From: Muribaculaceae bacterium
Lineage (GTDB): Bacteria; Bacteroidota; Bacteroidia; Bacteroidales; Muribaculaceae
Reading direction: 5' to 3'
DNA: 8,914 nt
Assembly: GCA_022511505.1 (NCBI GenBank)
Contig: JAFLTK010000051.1
Span: forward strand, 1-8,914
A program made the position numbers and the translations under genes. The notes beneath the pieces were generated by a model. That model did no database searches. It was not told the DNA's origin and saw nothing but the letters and a program-made list of their open reading frames with translations. Shown here in pieces: positions 1-6,476 of this stretch (within the stretch, counting starts at the first letter, position 1; the number at the start of each line of letters is the position of its first letter).

Positions 1-53
1 CCACGACCTTTTCGTTACGAATGAAATGCTCTAACCAACTGAGCTATTGCGGC
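1..53 (-). tRNA. tRNA-Thr (anticodon CGT), 3' end cut by the window edge
   Basis: Read on the minus strand from 53, the sequence starts with a GCCGCAA acceptor 5' strand, then T8-A9, a perfect 4-bp D stem (GCTC/GAGC) around the loop AGTTGGTTA, and an anticodon arm whose loop is TTCGTAA. The anticodon is therefore CGT, which reads the threonine codon ACG. The variable loop AGGTC and the first bases of the T stem (GTGG) follow before the window stops, so about 23 nt (rest of the T arm and the acceptor 3' strand) are missing and acceptor pairing cannot be checked. One base pair is unusual: the closing pair of the anticodon stem is A31-C39. A promoter-like box lies about 40 bp upstream. Confidence 0.93.
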
Positions 54-94
54 TTAACGTTCAAAAGCGACGCGATGGCCAACTTTTGACGGTG

Positions 95-129
95 CAAATT
101 TACAACATTTTTTTGATTATGCCACCAAA
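95..129 (-). promoter_or_regulatory. Putative promoter of the tRNA-Thr gene
   Basis: On the minus strand TAAATTTG (102-95) matches the Bacteroidetes -7 consensus TAnnTTTG. A TTTTG (130-126) lies 23 nt upstream, slightly farther than the usual 19-21 nt. Initiation would fall near 88-90, giving a leader of about 35 nt before the tRNA at 53. The leader carries a 7-bp inverted repeat (TCAAAAG at 61-67, CTTTTGA at 83-89) that could fold in the precursor. Assignment is by motif and position only. Confidence 0.5.
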
Positions 130-136
130 ACGGTGA

Positions 137-1552
137 TTAAATTTTTTGTTTGCTGTAGGTAAACGTGACCTTGGCGTTCTTGAAGTCGAGGTTACACATT
201 ACCGGGGTCATGACGTATGGGGTCAGCGACTCGAGTGTCTGAGTCGACGACGGTTGTCCGTAACCATAATAGTAATAGTATAATGACGATGAGGTCGATT
301 GGGCCGATTCGCTGAAAGTTGCCGTTACCGGTGTCAGCACAAACTCAATATCCTCGTCGTCAATACTGTCTTGTCCGGCGAGTTGGTTGATATAGTTGAG
401 CATCGATGTGAAATCGTATGTTCCTGTCGCCGTGTTATATCTGGCATAGAAAGAGTCGATATTGTTGGGTAACTGGAACTTAGCAAAAAATTCATCTTTC
501 TTTGACTTCTTAATCATCAGCAAGTAGGGAGGCGGCGCCAGGTTATAGTCGTTAGGGATGTATTTGGCCGGCAACTTGAACGTCAGCGAGTTGATGACGG
601 CCATCGGAGTCCCGGCGTTGCGGAAGTCTTCGACAATCTTGCGGGCGGGGAATGTGAACTCAACGTCATAGCCTACCGGAGCGGCAACAATCGCTTCGCC
701 GGCATCGGCGCGCTCTTTGAGAGCCTCTGCCATCGAGTAGGAGATGTTGTTGTTGGTGATTACCTCGGGCGAAACGGCCATATAGATACCTGACTTGATG
801 ATGGTTGTATCTTTACCGTTAAAGACCATGTCGCGGTGATAGAACATCTTGATTGACGTTGATACGACGCTGATAATGCGGCCGTTACCAAAGGTATTCT
901 TGATGTACAGACCCGGGAACCACTTCGTGAAAGCCTGTGGCGTGGCGAACGTCTCGGGCGATGTCAAGTATTGGCTATAAATTTTGCGGCCAAACTCGAG
1001 GGGGAGCGTCACGTTGATATAACGATAGTCGTCGTCATAGTCGTTTCTGTTCTTTAGATTAGTCGCAGTGGCGGCATAAATTGCAGAGCCCCAGCAATCG
1101 GCCGGGTCATAATAGTCCTCGGGATTGAAATTGCTGAACATGGGGCTCTCGAGTTGACGTTTAAGCGGGTAAACAGACAGGCCCATCGGGATGACTGAGT
1201 CGCCGACAAACGAGCCGCGGCGCATCCCGAGGATCAACTTGATTGAGTCGATATCGTTGATTGTGATGCCGGTCGTGTCGATGCTTTCAGAGGATATAAA
1301 CTGGGTGACGACGTCGCTTGACAGGTTCCCGAAACCCTTGATGTTGACGCTACCGAGGAGTTGGGTGACCGTTCGCGAGCGCACCTCGGGATTGGCTACC
1401 GAGACGCCGCTTACAGTGTAGGTCGAGTCGACAACAATTTCAATGTTGTTGTCGATTAACGTCGAGCCAACCGTTGAGGAGTCTTCACACGAGGTGGTGA
1501 CCAGAGCCGTCACGATTGTTATCAATGATGCTATAAAAGCGAGATGTTTCAT
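137..1552 (-). CDS. DUF4270-type surface lipoprotein
   Basis: The 471-aa product starts with a lipoprotein signal peptide: K2-H3, a hydrophobic stretch at about residues 4-18, and Cys22 in the context TTSC. The -3 residue is Thr rather than Leu, which is tolerated in Bacteroidetes. Acidic and polar residues (CEDSS) follow the Cys, resembling the lipoprotein export signals that send Bacteroidetes lipoproteins to the cell surface. The start of the mature part (VGSTLIDNN, then VDSTYTV) and the overall layout fit DUF4270, a family of unknown function, as I remember it; I could not run a profile. A Tyr-rich patch (five consecutive Tyr, then GYG) sits at residues 425-432, after a Ser-rich stretch. 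The gene follows the GT5-like gene by 63 bp on the same strand, a pairing I recall from other Bacteroidales, so a shared operon is likely. A weak box, CATTTTTG at 1569-1562, could add an internal promoter very close to the start codon. No enzymatic motif is visible. Confidence 0.82.
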   Translation of the reverse strand: MKHLAFIASLITIVTALVTTSCEDSSTVGSTLIDNNIEIVVDSTYTVSGVSVANPEVRSRTVTQLLGSVNIKGFGNLSSDVVTQFISSESIDTTGITINDIDSIKLILGMRRGSFVGDSVIPMGLSVYPLKRQLESPMFSNFNPEDYYDPADCWGSAIYAATATNLKNRNDYDDDYRYINVTLPLEFGRKIYSQYLTSPETFATPQAFTKWFPGLYIKNTFGNGRIISVVSTSIKMFYHRDMVFNGKDTTIIKSGIYMAVSPEVITNNNISYSMAEALKERADAGEAIVAAPVGYDVEFTFPARKIVEDFRNAGTPMAVINSLTFKLPAKYIPNDYNLAPPPYLLMIKKSKKDEFFAKFQLPNNIDSFYARYNTATGTYDFTSMLNYINQLAGQDSIDDEDIEFVLTPVTATFSESAQSTSSSLYYYYYGYGQPSSTQTLESLTPYVMTPVMCNLDFKNAKVTFTYSKQKI

Positions 1553-1615
1553 TTATATGTGCAAAAATGGAAAGAGGCGAGAGTGTTAATTTCTTTTGTG
1601 TCAGCCGGTTGGCTA

Positions 1616-2428
1616 TCAAAGCAGCGAGTTGTAGAAATCGGCGTAGCGAGCGGCTGCTGTTGCGGCATCGTCGCTATAGGGGAGTACGGGCTTCCCGGCC
1701 GCTTCGGCAAACTCAATCAGCGCGGGGTCGGCGTCGGCCGATGCTACAACAACAGCGTCGCTGTTAGCCAAGGCGAGGCGATTGAGGTCGGCGGCCGTTG
1801 TGGCGCCATCTCCAAGAACTTCAAGAATCTCGTTGCTGAAACCTTCGAGGCGCATCTTCTCGACAAACCGCTCGTTGAGCGCGCCCTCAAAGCCGTTGCC
1901 ATAGAGCGAATAGACGATGCGCGCGTTTCTGAACGACGGGTCATCGTTATAGATATGCTTGATGTAACTCGGTGCGAGAGCCGATACCCAACCGCTACAG
2001 TGGATGATTGCCGGCTCCCAGCGCAACTTCTTGACCGTTTCTGCTACGCCGCGGGCAAAGAAGATGATGCGCTCGTCGTTGTCGTCAGGACTAAGCACAA
2101 TCTCGAGTTCCTTGACAGGAGGACGCATGAAATAGTCCTCATTATCAATGAAATAAACTTGCATTCGTGAGGGTTGCAGTGTGGCGACCTTGATGATAAG
2201 CGGATGGTCGGTATCGTCGATAATCAGGTTCATGCCCGAGAGGCGGATAACTTCATGGAGTTGGTTGCGGCGCTCGTTGATAGAGCCATATTTGGGCATG
2301 AATGTTCTGACTTCAAAGCCTCGCTCTTGCACACCCTGAGTTATCTGTCGGCAAGCAACCGACATTGTCGTTTCGGGCAAATAGGGATGTATTTCCTGGG
2401 CGAGGAATAAAACTTTTTGTTTGGCCAT
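1616..2428 (-). CDS. Glycogen/starch synthase-like protein, N-terminal (GT5) domain only
   Basis: The 270-aa product resembles only the N-terminal Rossmann half of GT5 glycogen synthases: KVLFLAQEIHPY at residues 5-16 matches the opening strand, GFEVRTFMPKYG at 37-48 matches the 'G-V-R-P-Y' segment, and PAIIHCSGWVSAL at 139-151 corresponds to the family's 'PDIVHxHDW' segment. Family members are usually 450-500 aa; here the C-terminal nucleotide-sugar-binding half is absent. The KxGG motif that contacts ADP-glucose is also missing, replaced by LPETTMS at 17-23. Normal glycogen synthase activity is therefore unlikely despite the name databases tend to give such proteins. The reading frame is intact, so this looks like a settled short form and not a decaying gene. 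A binding, regulatory or other glycosyl-transfer role is possible. It is the first gene of a likely two-gene operon with the lipoprotein gene. The start is supported by a promoter upstream and the conserved MAKQKVLFLA beginning. Confidence 0.82.
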   Translation of the reverse strand: MAKQKVLFLAQEIHPYLPETTMSVACRQITQGVQERGFEVRTFMPKYGSINERRNQLHEVIRLSGMNLIIDDTDHPLIIKVATLQPSRMQVYFIDNEDYFMRPPVKELEIVLSPDDNDERIIFFARGVAETVKKLRWEPAIIHCSGWVSALAPSYIKHIYNDDPSFRNARIVYSLYGNGFEGALNERFVEKMRLEGFSNEILEVLGDGATTAADLNRLALANSDAVVVASADADPALIEFAEAAGKPVLPYSDDAATAAARYADFYNSLL

Positions 2429-2462
2429 TGATGGTAATTTTTCTGTCGAATATTCGTGACTG

Positions 2463-2494
2463 CAAAATTACTATTTTTTTTGCAAACGGGCAAG
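2463..2494 (-). promoter_or_regulatory. Putative promoter of the GT5-like/DUF4270 operon
   Basis: Minus-strand TAATTTTG (2470-2463) is a full match to the Bacteroidetes -7 box TAnnTTTG. CTTG (2494-2491) sits 20 nt upstream at the -33 position. Initiation would fall near 2456, leaving a leader of about 28 nt before the ATG at 2428. That leader is A/T-rich with no clear Shine-Dalgarno sequence, which is normal for this phylum. Confidence 0.62.
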
Positions 2495-2548
2495 TGTTTT
2501 GAATGGTTTTAGACAAAAATGTTTCCAAAACGGGGACAAAATAGCCGC

Positions 2549-2558
2549 AAACCGGTTT
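2549..2558. repeat. 10-bp perfect palindrome AAACCGGTTT
   Basis: A perfect self-complementary decamer that directly abuts, and by one base overlaps, the distal copy of the 19-bp priA-end repeat. It could be a protein-binding half of a recombination or regulatory site, or chance. No gene covers it. Confidence 0.35.
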
Positions 2559-2576
2559 TTAGACGGGGTCGACGTC
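2558..2576. repeat. 19-bp direct repeat, distal copy of the priA 3' end
   Basis: TTTAGACGGGGTCGACGTC occurs here and again, base for base, at 3137-3155, where it encodes the last residues (DVDPV) and stop codon of PriA. The flanking bases beyond the repeat do not continue the match to priA coding sequence. On the plus strand this copy is followed by TTT and forms a 5-bp hairpin (AGACG/CGTCT). The arrangement resembles the two ends of an element inserted at the 3' end of a gene. Confidence 0.7.
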
Positions 2577-3136
2577 TTTTGTGCATCGCCCTGCGGACAT
2601 TGACGCGAGTCCAATACATATTTAATAATATTAGAGCGATAAGCAATGTTAATTTTTTTGTTGAATAAATGCCATTTCTATGAGTGCTTAATCCAAATTA
2701 ATTGCTTAACTTTGCGATTGTCAATGGAAGAGAAATGCCGTTGACTATAAAAAAGCGTTTGCTTTCTTTCTCTGATAGGAAAAATCGCCAATATTTTCAG
2801 ACAAGAGTAGAAGGAAGGATTAGGCGCTCTTCTGTGTGGTTGTTTACTCCGTAGTCTCGAGGCTACGACAAGGATAGCCGGATAGTGGGGCATTTATTCA
2901 ATTCTTTGGTCTTGTCAGGCGTTTGGCGATGCCTCCTATCTCCAAAGAGGTGAAAAGTTCCCCGCTTTTGTTTTTGTCCGCCAAATTCGGGAATTTATAG
3001 GCCTTTATGTTTTCTTAATTATGGCATCAACATTTCTAATTGCATTTGTATGCTCCTACATAAGTCTCGCCTAAAAAGTATGACAAGAGTTTATTAATCG
3101 TAATCGGGAATACCGACATCATTTATGTGTATCGGG
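2577..3136. other. 560-bp non-coding interval between the 19-bp repeats
   Basis: I see no convincing gene here. The longest minus-strand frame (2893-2678, 71 codons) encodes an Arg/Lys-rich sequence with no recognisable domain and no promoter box before it. The interval is visibly more AT-rich than priA. It contains a TAACTTTG box on the plus strand at 2707-2714 that matches the Bacteroidetes -7 consensus but has no -33 partner. It also has an 18-nt palindrome at 2850-2867 and a short hairpin AAATTC-GG-GAATTT at 2983-2996. It may be the remnant of an inserted element, a small RNA locus or ordinary spacer. Confidence 0.4.
2850..2867. repeat. 18-nt palindrome in the intergenic region
   Basis: CGTAGTCTCGAGGCTACG is self-complementary over its whole length apart from one T-G wobble, so as DNA it is a nearly perfect dyad centred on CTCGAG. 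As RNA it would need its centre opened to make a loop. There is no T run on either side, which argues against a terminator. A dimeric DNA-binding protein site is one possibility. Confidence 0.4.
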
Positions 3137-3155
3137 TTTAGACGGGGTCGACGTC
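3137..3155. repeat. 19-bp direct repeat, copy at the priA 3' end
   Basis: This is the proximal copy of TTTAGACGGGGTCGACGTC; the other is at 2558-2576, 579 bp away start to start. It spans the last five codons and the stop of priA, so the coding sequence is complete whichever copy is original. Confidence 0.7.
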
Positions 3156-5609
3156 ATAGTAGATGGTGGCGCGCTTCATGGCGGCCTTGACGGAGTGCAT
3201 CTCGACGTAGAGGTTGCGCAACAAGGCCTTTACGCGGCTCATCGAGGCTTCGACCTCGATTTTGAGCATGAGGCGGCGAATGTGTTGCGATTGCACGCGC
3301 GAGACGTATGGCGCCTCGGGTCCATTGACCCGTGTCCCGAGCAGGGCGCGGAGGCGGCGCCCATATTCGGTGGCGATGTCGTCGACCTCGTGGACGTCGG
3401 GGTGCTTTATATATATGTATATGATGCGGGTGAACGGGGGATAGTTGTAGTGGCGGCGTTGCTCGATTTGCTCGTTGTAGAAGCCGTTGTAATTGTGGGC
3501 GATAAGATAGTCAAAAATGGGGTGGGAGGGGTTATAGGTCTGGACGGCCACCACGCCCGGTATGTTTCGGCGCCCGGCACGTCCGGCTACTTGTTCAATC
3601 ATGTTGAAAGCGCGCTCGGTGGCTCGAAAGTCGGGGAGGTTTATCATAGTGTCGGCGTTGACAACGGCGACGGCGCTGACGCCGGCAAAGTCGAGCCCCT
3701 TGGTAACCATCTGAGTTCCGATAAGTATCTTCGTTTTGCCACGCGAGAAATCGCCGATGATGTTTTCATATCCGTCCTTGTTGCGGGTGGTGTCGAGATC
3801 GAGTCGGGCGAGGGGGACGTCGGGAAACTGTGCGGCCACTTCGTCCTCAATGCGCTCTGTGCCAAAGCCTTTGATTTCGAGCGACGGCTCGCCGCATGCC
3901 GGGCAGACCGTCGGCAGGGGGTATTTCATGCCGCAGTAGTGGCACACGAGACGGTCGATGCCTTTGTGGTAGGTAAGCGAGACGTCGCATGTCTCGCAGC
4001 GCGGGACAAAACCACATTGGCTGCACATCACCATCGGGGCAAAGCCGCGACGGTTTAGAAACACGATAGCCTGGTGTTTGGTGGCGACTGCTTCGGCGAC
4101 AATGTCGCGTGTGATAAGTGAAAAAGGATCGGCAACCTCCTTGCGCTTGCGTGCCAGCGACATGTCAATCAACTGAATAGCAGGCAGGTTGACGTCGCCA
4201 TAGCGCTCGGCGAGGTTGACGAGTCCATAACGGCCGGTGGAGGCTTTCCAATAGGTTTCGATAGTTGGGGTTGCGCTACCGAGGAGCGATTTCGCGCCAT
4301 GCATGCGGGCGAGCATCAGGGCTGTGTCGCGACCGTTGTAGCGCGGCGCCGGGTCTACTTGCTTGTAACTGGGTTCATGCTCCTCGTCGACTATGACGAG
4401 GCCTATGTTGCGATAGGGAAGAAACACGGCCGAGCGTGGGCCGAGGACGACCTTTGGCTCACCGTCGGCAAGCATTTTGCGCCAGATGTCGACACGCTCG
4501 TTGTCGGTGAACTTTGAGTGATAGATGACGACTTTATCGCCAAAAACGCGTTGCAGTCGTCCGGTCAGTTGTGTTGTCAGCGCGATTTCGGGTACGAGGA
4601 AAAGCACCTGTCTCCCTTGCTTTAACACATAGTCAATCAGATGGATATATATCTCGGTTTTGCCCGACGAAGTGACGCCGTGGAGCAGCGAGACGTCATG
4701 GTCAATCCACGAAGCGTGGACCTCGTTCATGGCGCGCTTTTGGGCGATAGATAGGGTAGGGAGGTCGCCGACGACTGCCGCGCTCGGTGCAAAACGGTTG
4801 ATTTCTTTGTTGTATTGCCTGACTATTCCCTTGGTTTCGAGCACTTTGACGATTGCGGGGCTGACGCCGGCGCGTTCTATAAGGGCGGCTCTGGTGACCT
4901 CGCGCGCGTGGCCGTGGACATAACCCGAGAGGTCCATCATGGCAAGCAGCGCCATTTCTTGTTTTTTGGCGCTCTTGACGCTGTCAAAAGCACGGCGCGC
5001 CCAGTCGTCGTCGCCCGGTGTTCCGGTCAATGCAACGCAAGCCACTTTTTTTGAGCGATAGCGCTCGACGAGTTTCTCGGAGACGATGACGGCACCGCGT
5101 TCGAGGAGTCGTGTGGCGGTGTGGCTGACGTTGTTCAATTTCAGGGTTTTCTCAATTTCGGCAACCGACATGCCACGCTTGGAGTGGTCAAGCGCTTGAA
5201 TTACAAGGGCCTCGCGCTGGGAAAGGCGATTATCGGTGTCCTCCTCATAGTCGGGGTTGATTTCAAGCCATGTCTCGCTCTCCACTTTCAGTCCGGCCGG
5301 GACGGCGGCATTATAGACCTCGCCAACGGTACATAGGTAATAGTCGGCTATCCATTCCCAGAGTTTCAATTGCGGATAGCGCAACACCGGCGCTCGGTCA
5401 AGCGCCTCGGCGACAGGCTTGACAGTGTATTCCTTTGGTTCAATGGGTGTTAATGACATTACCAGACCGGTATAGAATTTCTTGCGACCGAAGGGCACGA
5501 TGACGCGGTGTCCCGGCTTTACGCGGTCTTTCATATCCTCCGGTACAAGGTAGGTAAACGTCCCTTGAAGCGGCAACGGCAGCAATATGTTGGCAAATGT
5601 CTGACCCAT
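3138..5609 (-). CDS. priA: Primosomal protein N' (replication restart helicase PriA)
   Basis: The 823-aa product is a full-length PriA, the 3'-5' helicase that recognises stalled forks and reloads the replisome. The N-terminal 3'BD domain covers about residues 4-110 and a winged-helix region follows. The helicase core has the Walker A motif GVTSSGKTE at 311-319, the Walker B DEEH at 408-411, GSAT at 444-447, GTQMVTKGLDF at 631-641 and QVAGRAGR at 673-680. Eight cysteines in CxxC pairs (529/532, 538/541, 556/559, 569/572) form the expected two-zinc insertion between the helicase lobes. The C-terminal domain ends in DVDPV. All catalytic and zinc residues are present, so it should be active. It begins 30 bp downstream of the zeta-like kinase gene with no clear promoter box between, so it may be partly read from the cassette promoter. 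Base composition is GC-rich (one sampled 60-bp line is about 63%). Confidence 0.98.
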   Translation of the reverse strand: MGQTFANILLPLPLQGTFTYLVPEDMKDRVKPGHRVIVPFGRKKFYTGLVMSLTPIEPKEYTVKPVAEALDRAPVLRYPQLKLWEWIADYYLCTVGEVYNAAVPAGLKVESETWLEINPDYEEDTDNRLSQREALVIQALDHSKRGMSVAEIEKTLKLNNVSHTATRLLERGAVIVSEKLVERYRSKKVACVALTGTPGDDDWARRAFDSVKSAKKQEMALLAMMDLSGYVHGHAREVTRAALIERAGVSPAIVKVLETKGIVRQYNKEINRFAPSAAVVGDLPTLSIAQKRAMNEVHASWIDHDVSLLHGVTSSGKTEIYIHLIDYVLKQGRQVLFLVPEIALTTQLTGRLQRVFGDKVVIYHSKFTDNERVDIWRKMLADGEPKVVLGPRSAVFLPYRNIGLVIVDEEHEPSYKQVDPAPRYNGRDTALMLARMHGAKSLLGSATPTIETYWKASTGRYGLVNLAERYGDVNLPAIQLIDMSLARKRKEVADPFSLITRDIVAEAVATKHQAIVFLNRRGFAPMVMCSQCGFVPRCETCDVSLTYHKGIDRLVCHYCGMKYPLPTVCPACGEPSLEIKGFGTERIEDEVAAQFPDVPLARLDLDTTRNKDGYENIIGDFSRGKTKILIGTQMVTKGLDFAGVSAVAVVNADTMINLPDFRATERAFNMIEQVAGRAGRRNIPGVVAVQTYNPSHPIFDYLIAHNYNGFYNEQIEQRRHYNYPPFTRIIYIYIKHPDVHEVDDIATEYGRRLRALLGTRVNGPEAPYVSRVQSQHIRRLMLKIEVEASMSRVKALLRNLYVEMHSVKAAMKRATIYYDVDPV

Positions 5610-5639
5610 AAGGCTTATTTTGAACAGGTTGGCGTTATA

Positions 5640-6269
5640 TTATTTCGATAATTCTTCATCTGACAGTCCATTTTCAAGAATTACTTTTGCCCATGGCATG
5701 ATATTTTGAACATATTGTTTTGCAATTTTCCCTTCAGTTAGACGATATTGTATTTTTGCATTTTCATCATCTACTGAGTTATCATAAACATATAGTCGAT
5801 CTACCAAGGGTGCTATAATACGGCAGTTTAACATTGATTTTGAATAACGAGAAATGATTTTGGTAATTGGAACATCATGGCCACCCTCCATTACCCTCTG
5901 AGCAATACGAGAAGCATTTATTTTAGGATTGGCTGTGCCAACAAAGAATATTCGTATAAAATAGCCTGCTTCTTTTGCCTTTAAGATAAAGTCAATCTTA
6001 TCCTGGGCTGAAAGAACTGTTTCAAAAACCATTGACAGTCTCTTTTTAAGGCACTCTTCACGCCAAGACCGACAATAATTAGCAGCCTTTAAAACAGCGT
6101 CCATTGAGTTCCAGTCCCCAAAAAGACTTTGAGCTACATTATCTGGATTAATGTAAACAGTATCTTTGGACCACTCATGTTGAAGAAACTGATTGGTCAC
6201 AGTGGTTTTACCAGAACCGTTAGGTCCGGCAATAATTATCAACTCCGGTTTATGGCTGGAATATTCCAT
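5640..6269 (-). CDS. Zeta-toxin-like P-loop kinase (putative toxin)
   Basis: The 209-aa product is a small P-loop kinase of the zeta toxin / COG4185 type. Visible motifs are the Walker A GPNGSGKTT at 15-23, NPD at 41-43, ETVLS at 83-87, the arginine-rich lid segment RIAQRVMEGGHDVP at 121-134, RY at 141-142 and YDNS at 162-165. Related zeta toxins phosphorylate UDP-N-acetylglucosamine and so poison cell-wall precursor synthesis; whether this one does is unknown. The ATG at 6269 was chosen because the conserved fold begins just after it (KPELIIIAGPNG) and because the frame then overlaps the upstream small gene by only 20 bp. The open frame extends to 6440, but the extra 57 residues would lie inside the upstream gene and look unrelated. 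Base composition (about 35% GC in a sampled line) is far below that of priA, suggesting transfer. Confidence 0.87.
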   Translation of the reverse strand: MEYSSHKPELIIIAGPNGSGKTTVTNQFLQHEWSKDTVYINPDNVAQSLFGDWNSMDAVLKAANYCRSWREECLKKRLSMVFETVLSAQDKIDFILKAKEAGYFIRIFFVGTANPKINASRIAQRVMEGGHDVPITKIISRYSKSMLNCRIIAPLVDRLYVYDNSVDDENAKIQYRLTEGKIAKQYVQNIMPWAKVILENGLSDEELSK

Positions 6270-6471
6270 TTCTTGCGTTTTCGATTCTTGTTGCCCATTT
6301 AGAGTATAGCGCTGCATATTCCCTCTCAAAATTCTGACGAAAGACTTCAGCTGCTTTCTTGGCTCGCTCTTTGACATCAAGCATAGCATCTCGCATGATT
6401 GCTTCCAGCATCTGGTCAGTAGGCTCCTCGCCTCGACCAAACCGATAGGAATTTAGTTCTTCTTCACTCAT
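6250..6471 (-). CDS. Small putative antitoxin paired with the zeta-like kinase
   Basis: The 73-aa product (MSEEELNSYRFGRGEEPTDQML at its start, in part) is charged and probably helical, with a likely coiled coil over about residues 22-65 (VKERAKKAAEVFRQNF). I recall short proteins with a SYRF...EPTD.ML beginning preceding COG4185 kinases in Bacteroidetes, but this needs a database check. No DNA-binding fold is obvious. Its stop overlaps the kinase start by 20 bp in another frame, implying coupled translation as in toxin-antitoxin pairs. The frame is open for 12 codons farther upstream (ATG at 6507), but that start lies upstream of the promoter's -7 box, so 6471 is preferred. The start codon is only about 6 nt from the -7 box, so its mRNA may lack a leader. 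Confidence 0.72.
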   Translation of the reverse strand: MSEEELNSYRFGRGEEPTDQMLEAIMRDAMLDVKERAKKAAEVFRQNFEREYAALYSKWATRIENARNGIFQP

Positions 6472-6476
6472 GGTTA

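Noticed and set aside
123..135. CACC-AAAAC-GGTG hairpin after the DUF4270 gene as a terminator
   Set aside because: The stem is only 4 bp, and no T run follows it on the minus strand.
1544..2170. Plus-strand open frame (208 codons) opposite the GT5-like gene
   Set aside because: Antisense shadow of a gene with family similarity; its sequence shows no domain or plausible start signal.
2678..2893. 71-codon minus-strand frame in the gap between priA and the GT5-like gene
   Set aside because: Arg/Lys-rich low-information sequence, no promoter box upstream, no known family recognised. It crosses the 18-nt palindrome, so its openness may be chance.
3104..3116. TCGG-GAATA-CCGA hairpin after priA as a terminator
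   Set aside because: Only a 4-bp stem and no following T tract; it does not stand out from background.
2577..3136. CRISPR array or IS element in the gap
   Set aside because: No regularly spaced repeats, no terminal inverted repeats at the ends of the interval and no transposase or integrase fragment could be read in any frame.
3195..4058. Long plus-strand open frame (287 codons) opposite priA
   Set aside because: It lies wholly antisense to a clear PriA reading frame in GC-rich DNA, has no recognisable domain or promoter box, and is explained by codon bias of the real gene.
6270..6440. Longer N-terminus for the zeta-like kinase (start at 6440)
   Set aside because: The added 57 residues are the antitoxin coding region read in another frame and lack family similarity; the fold starts just after the ATG at 6269.
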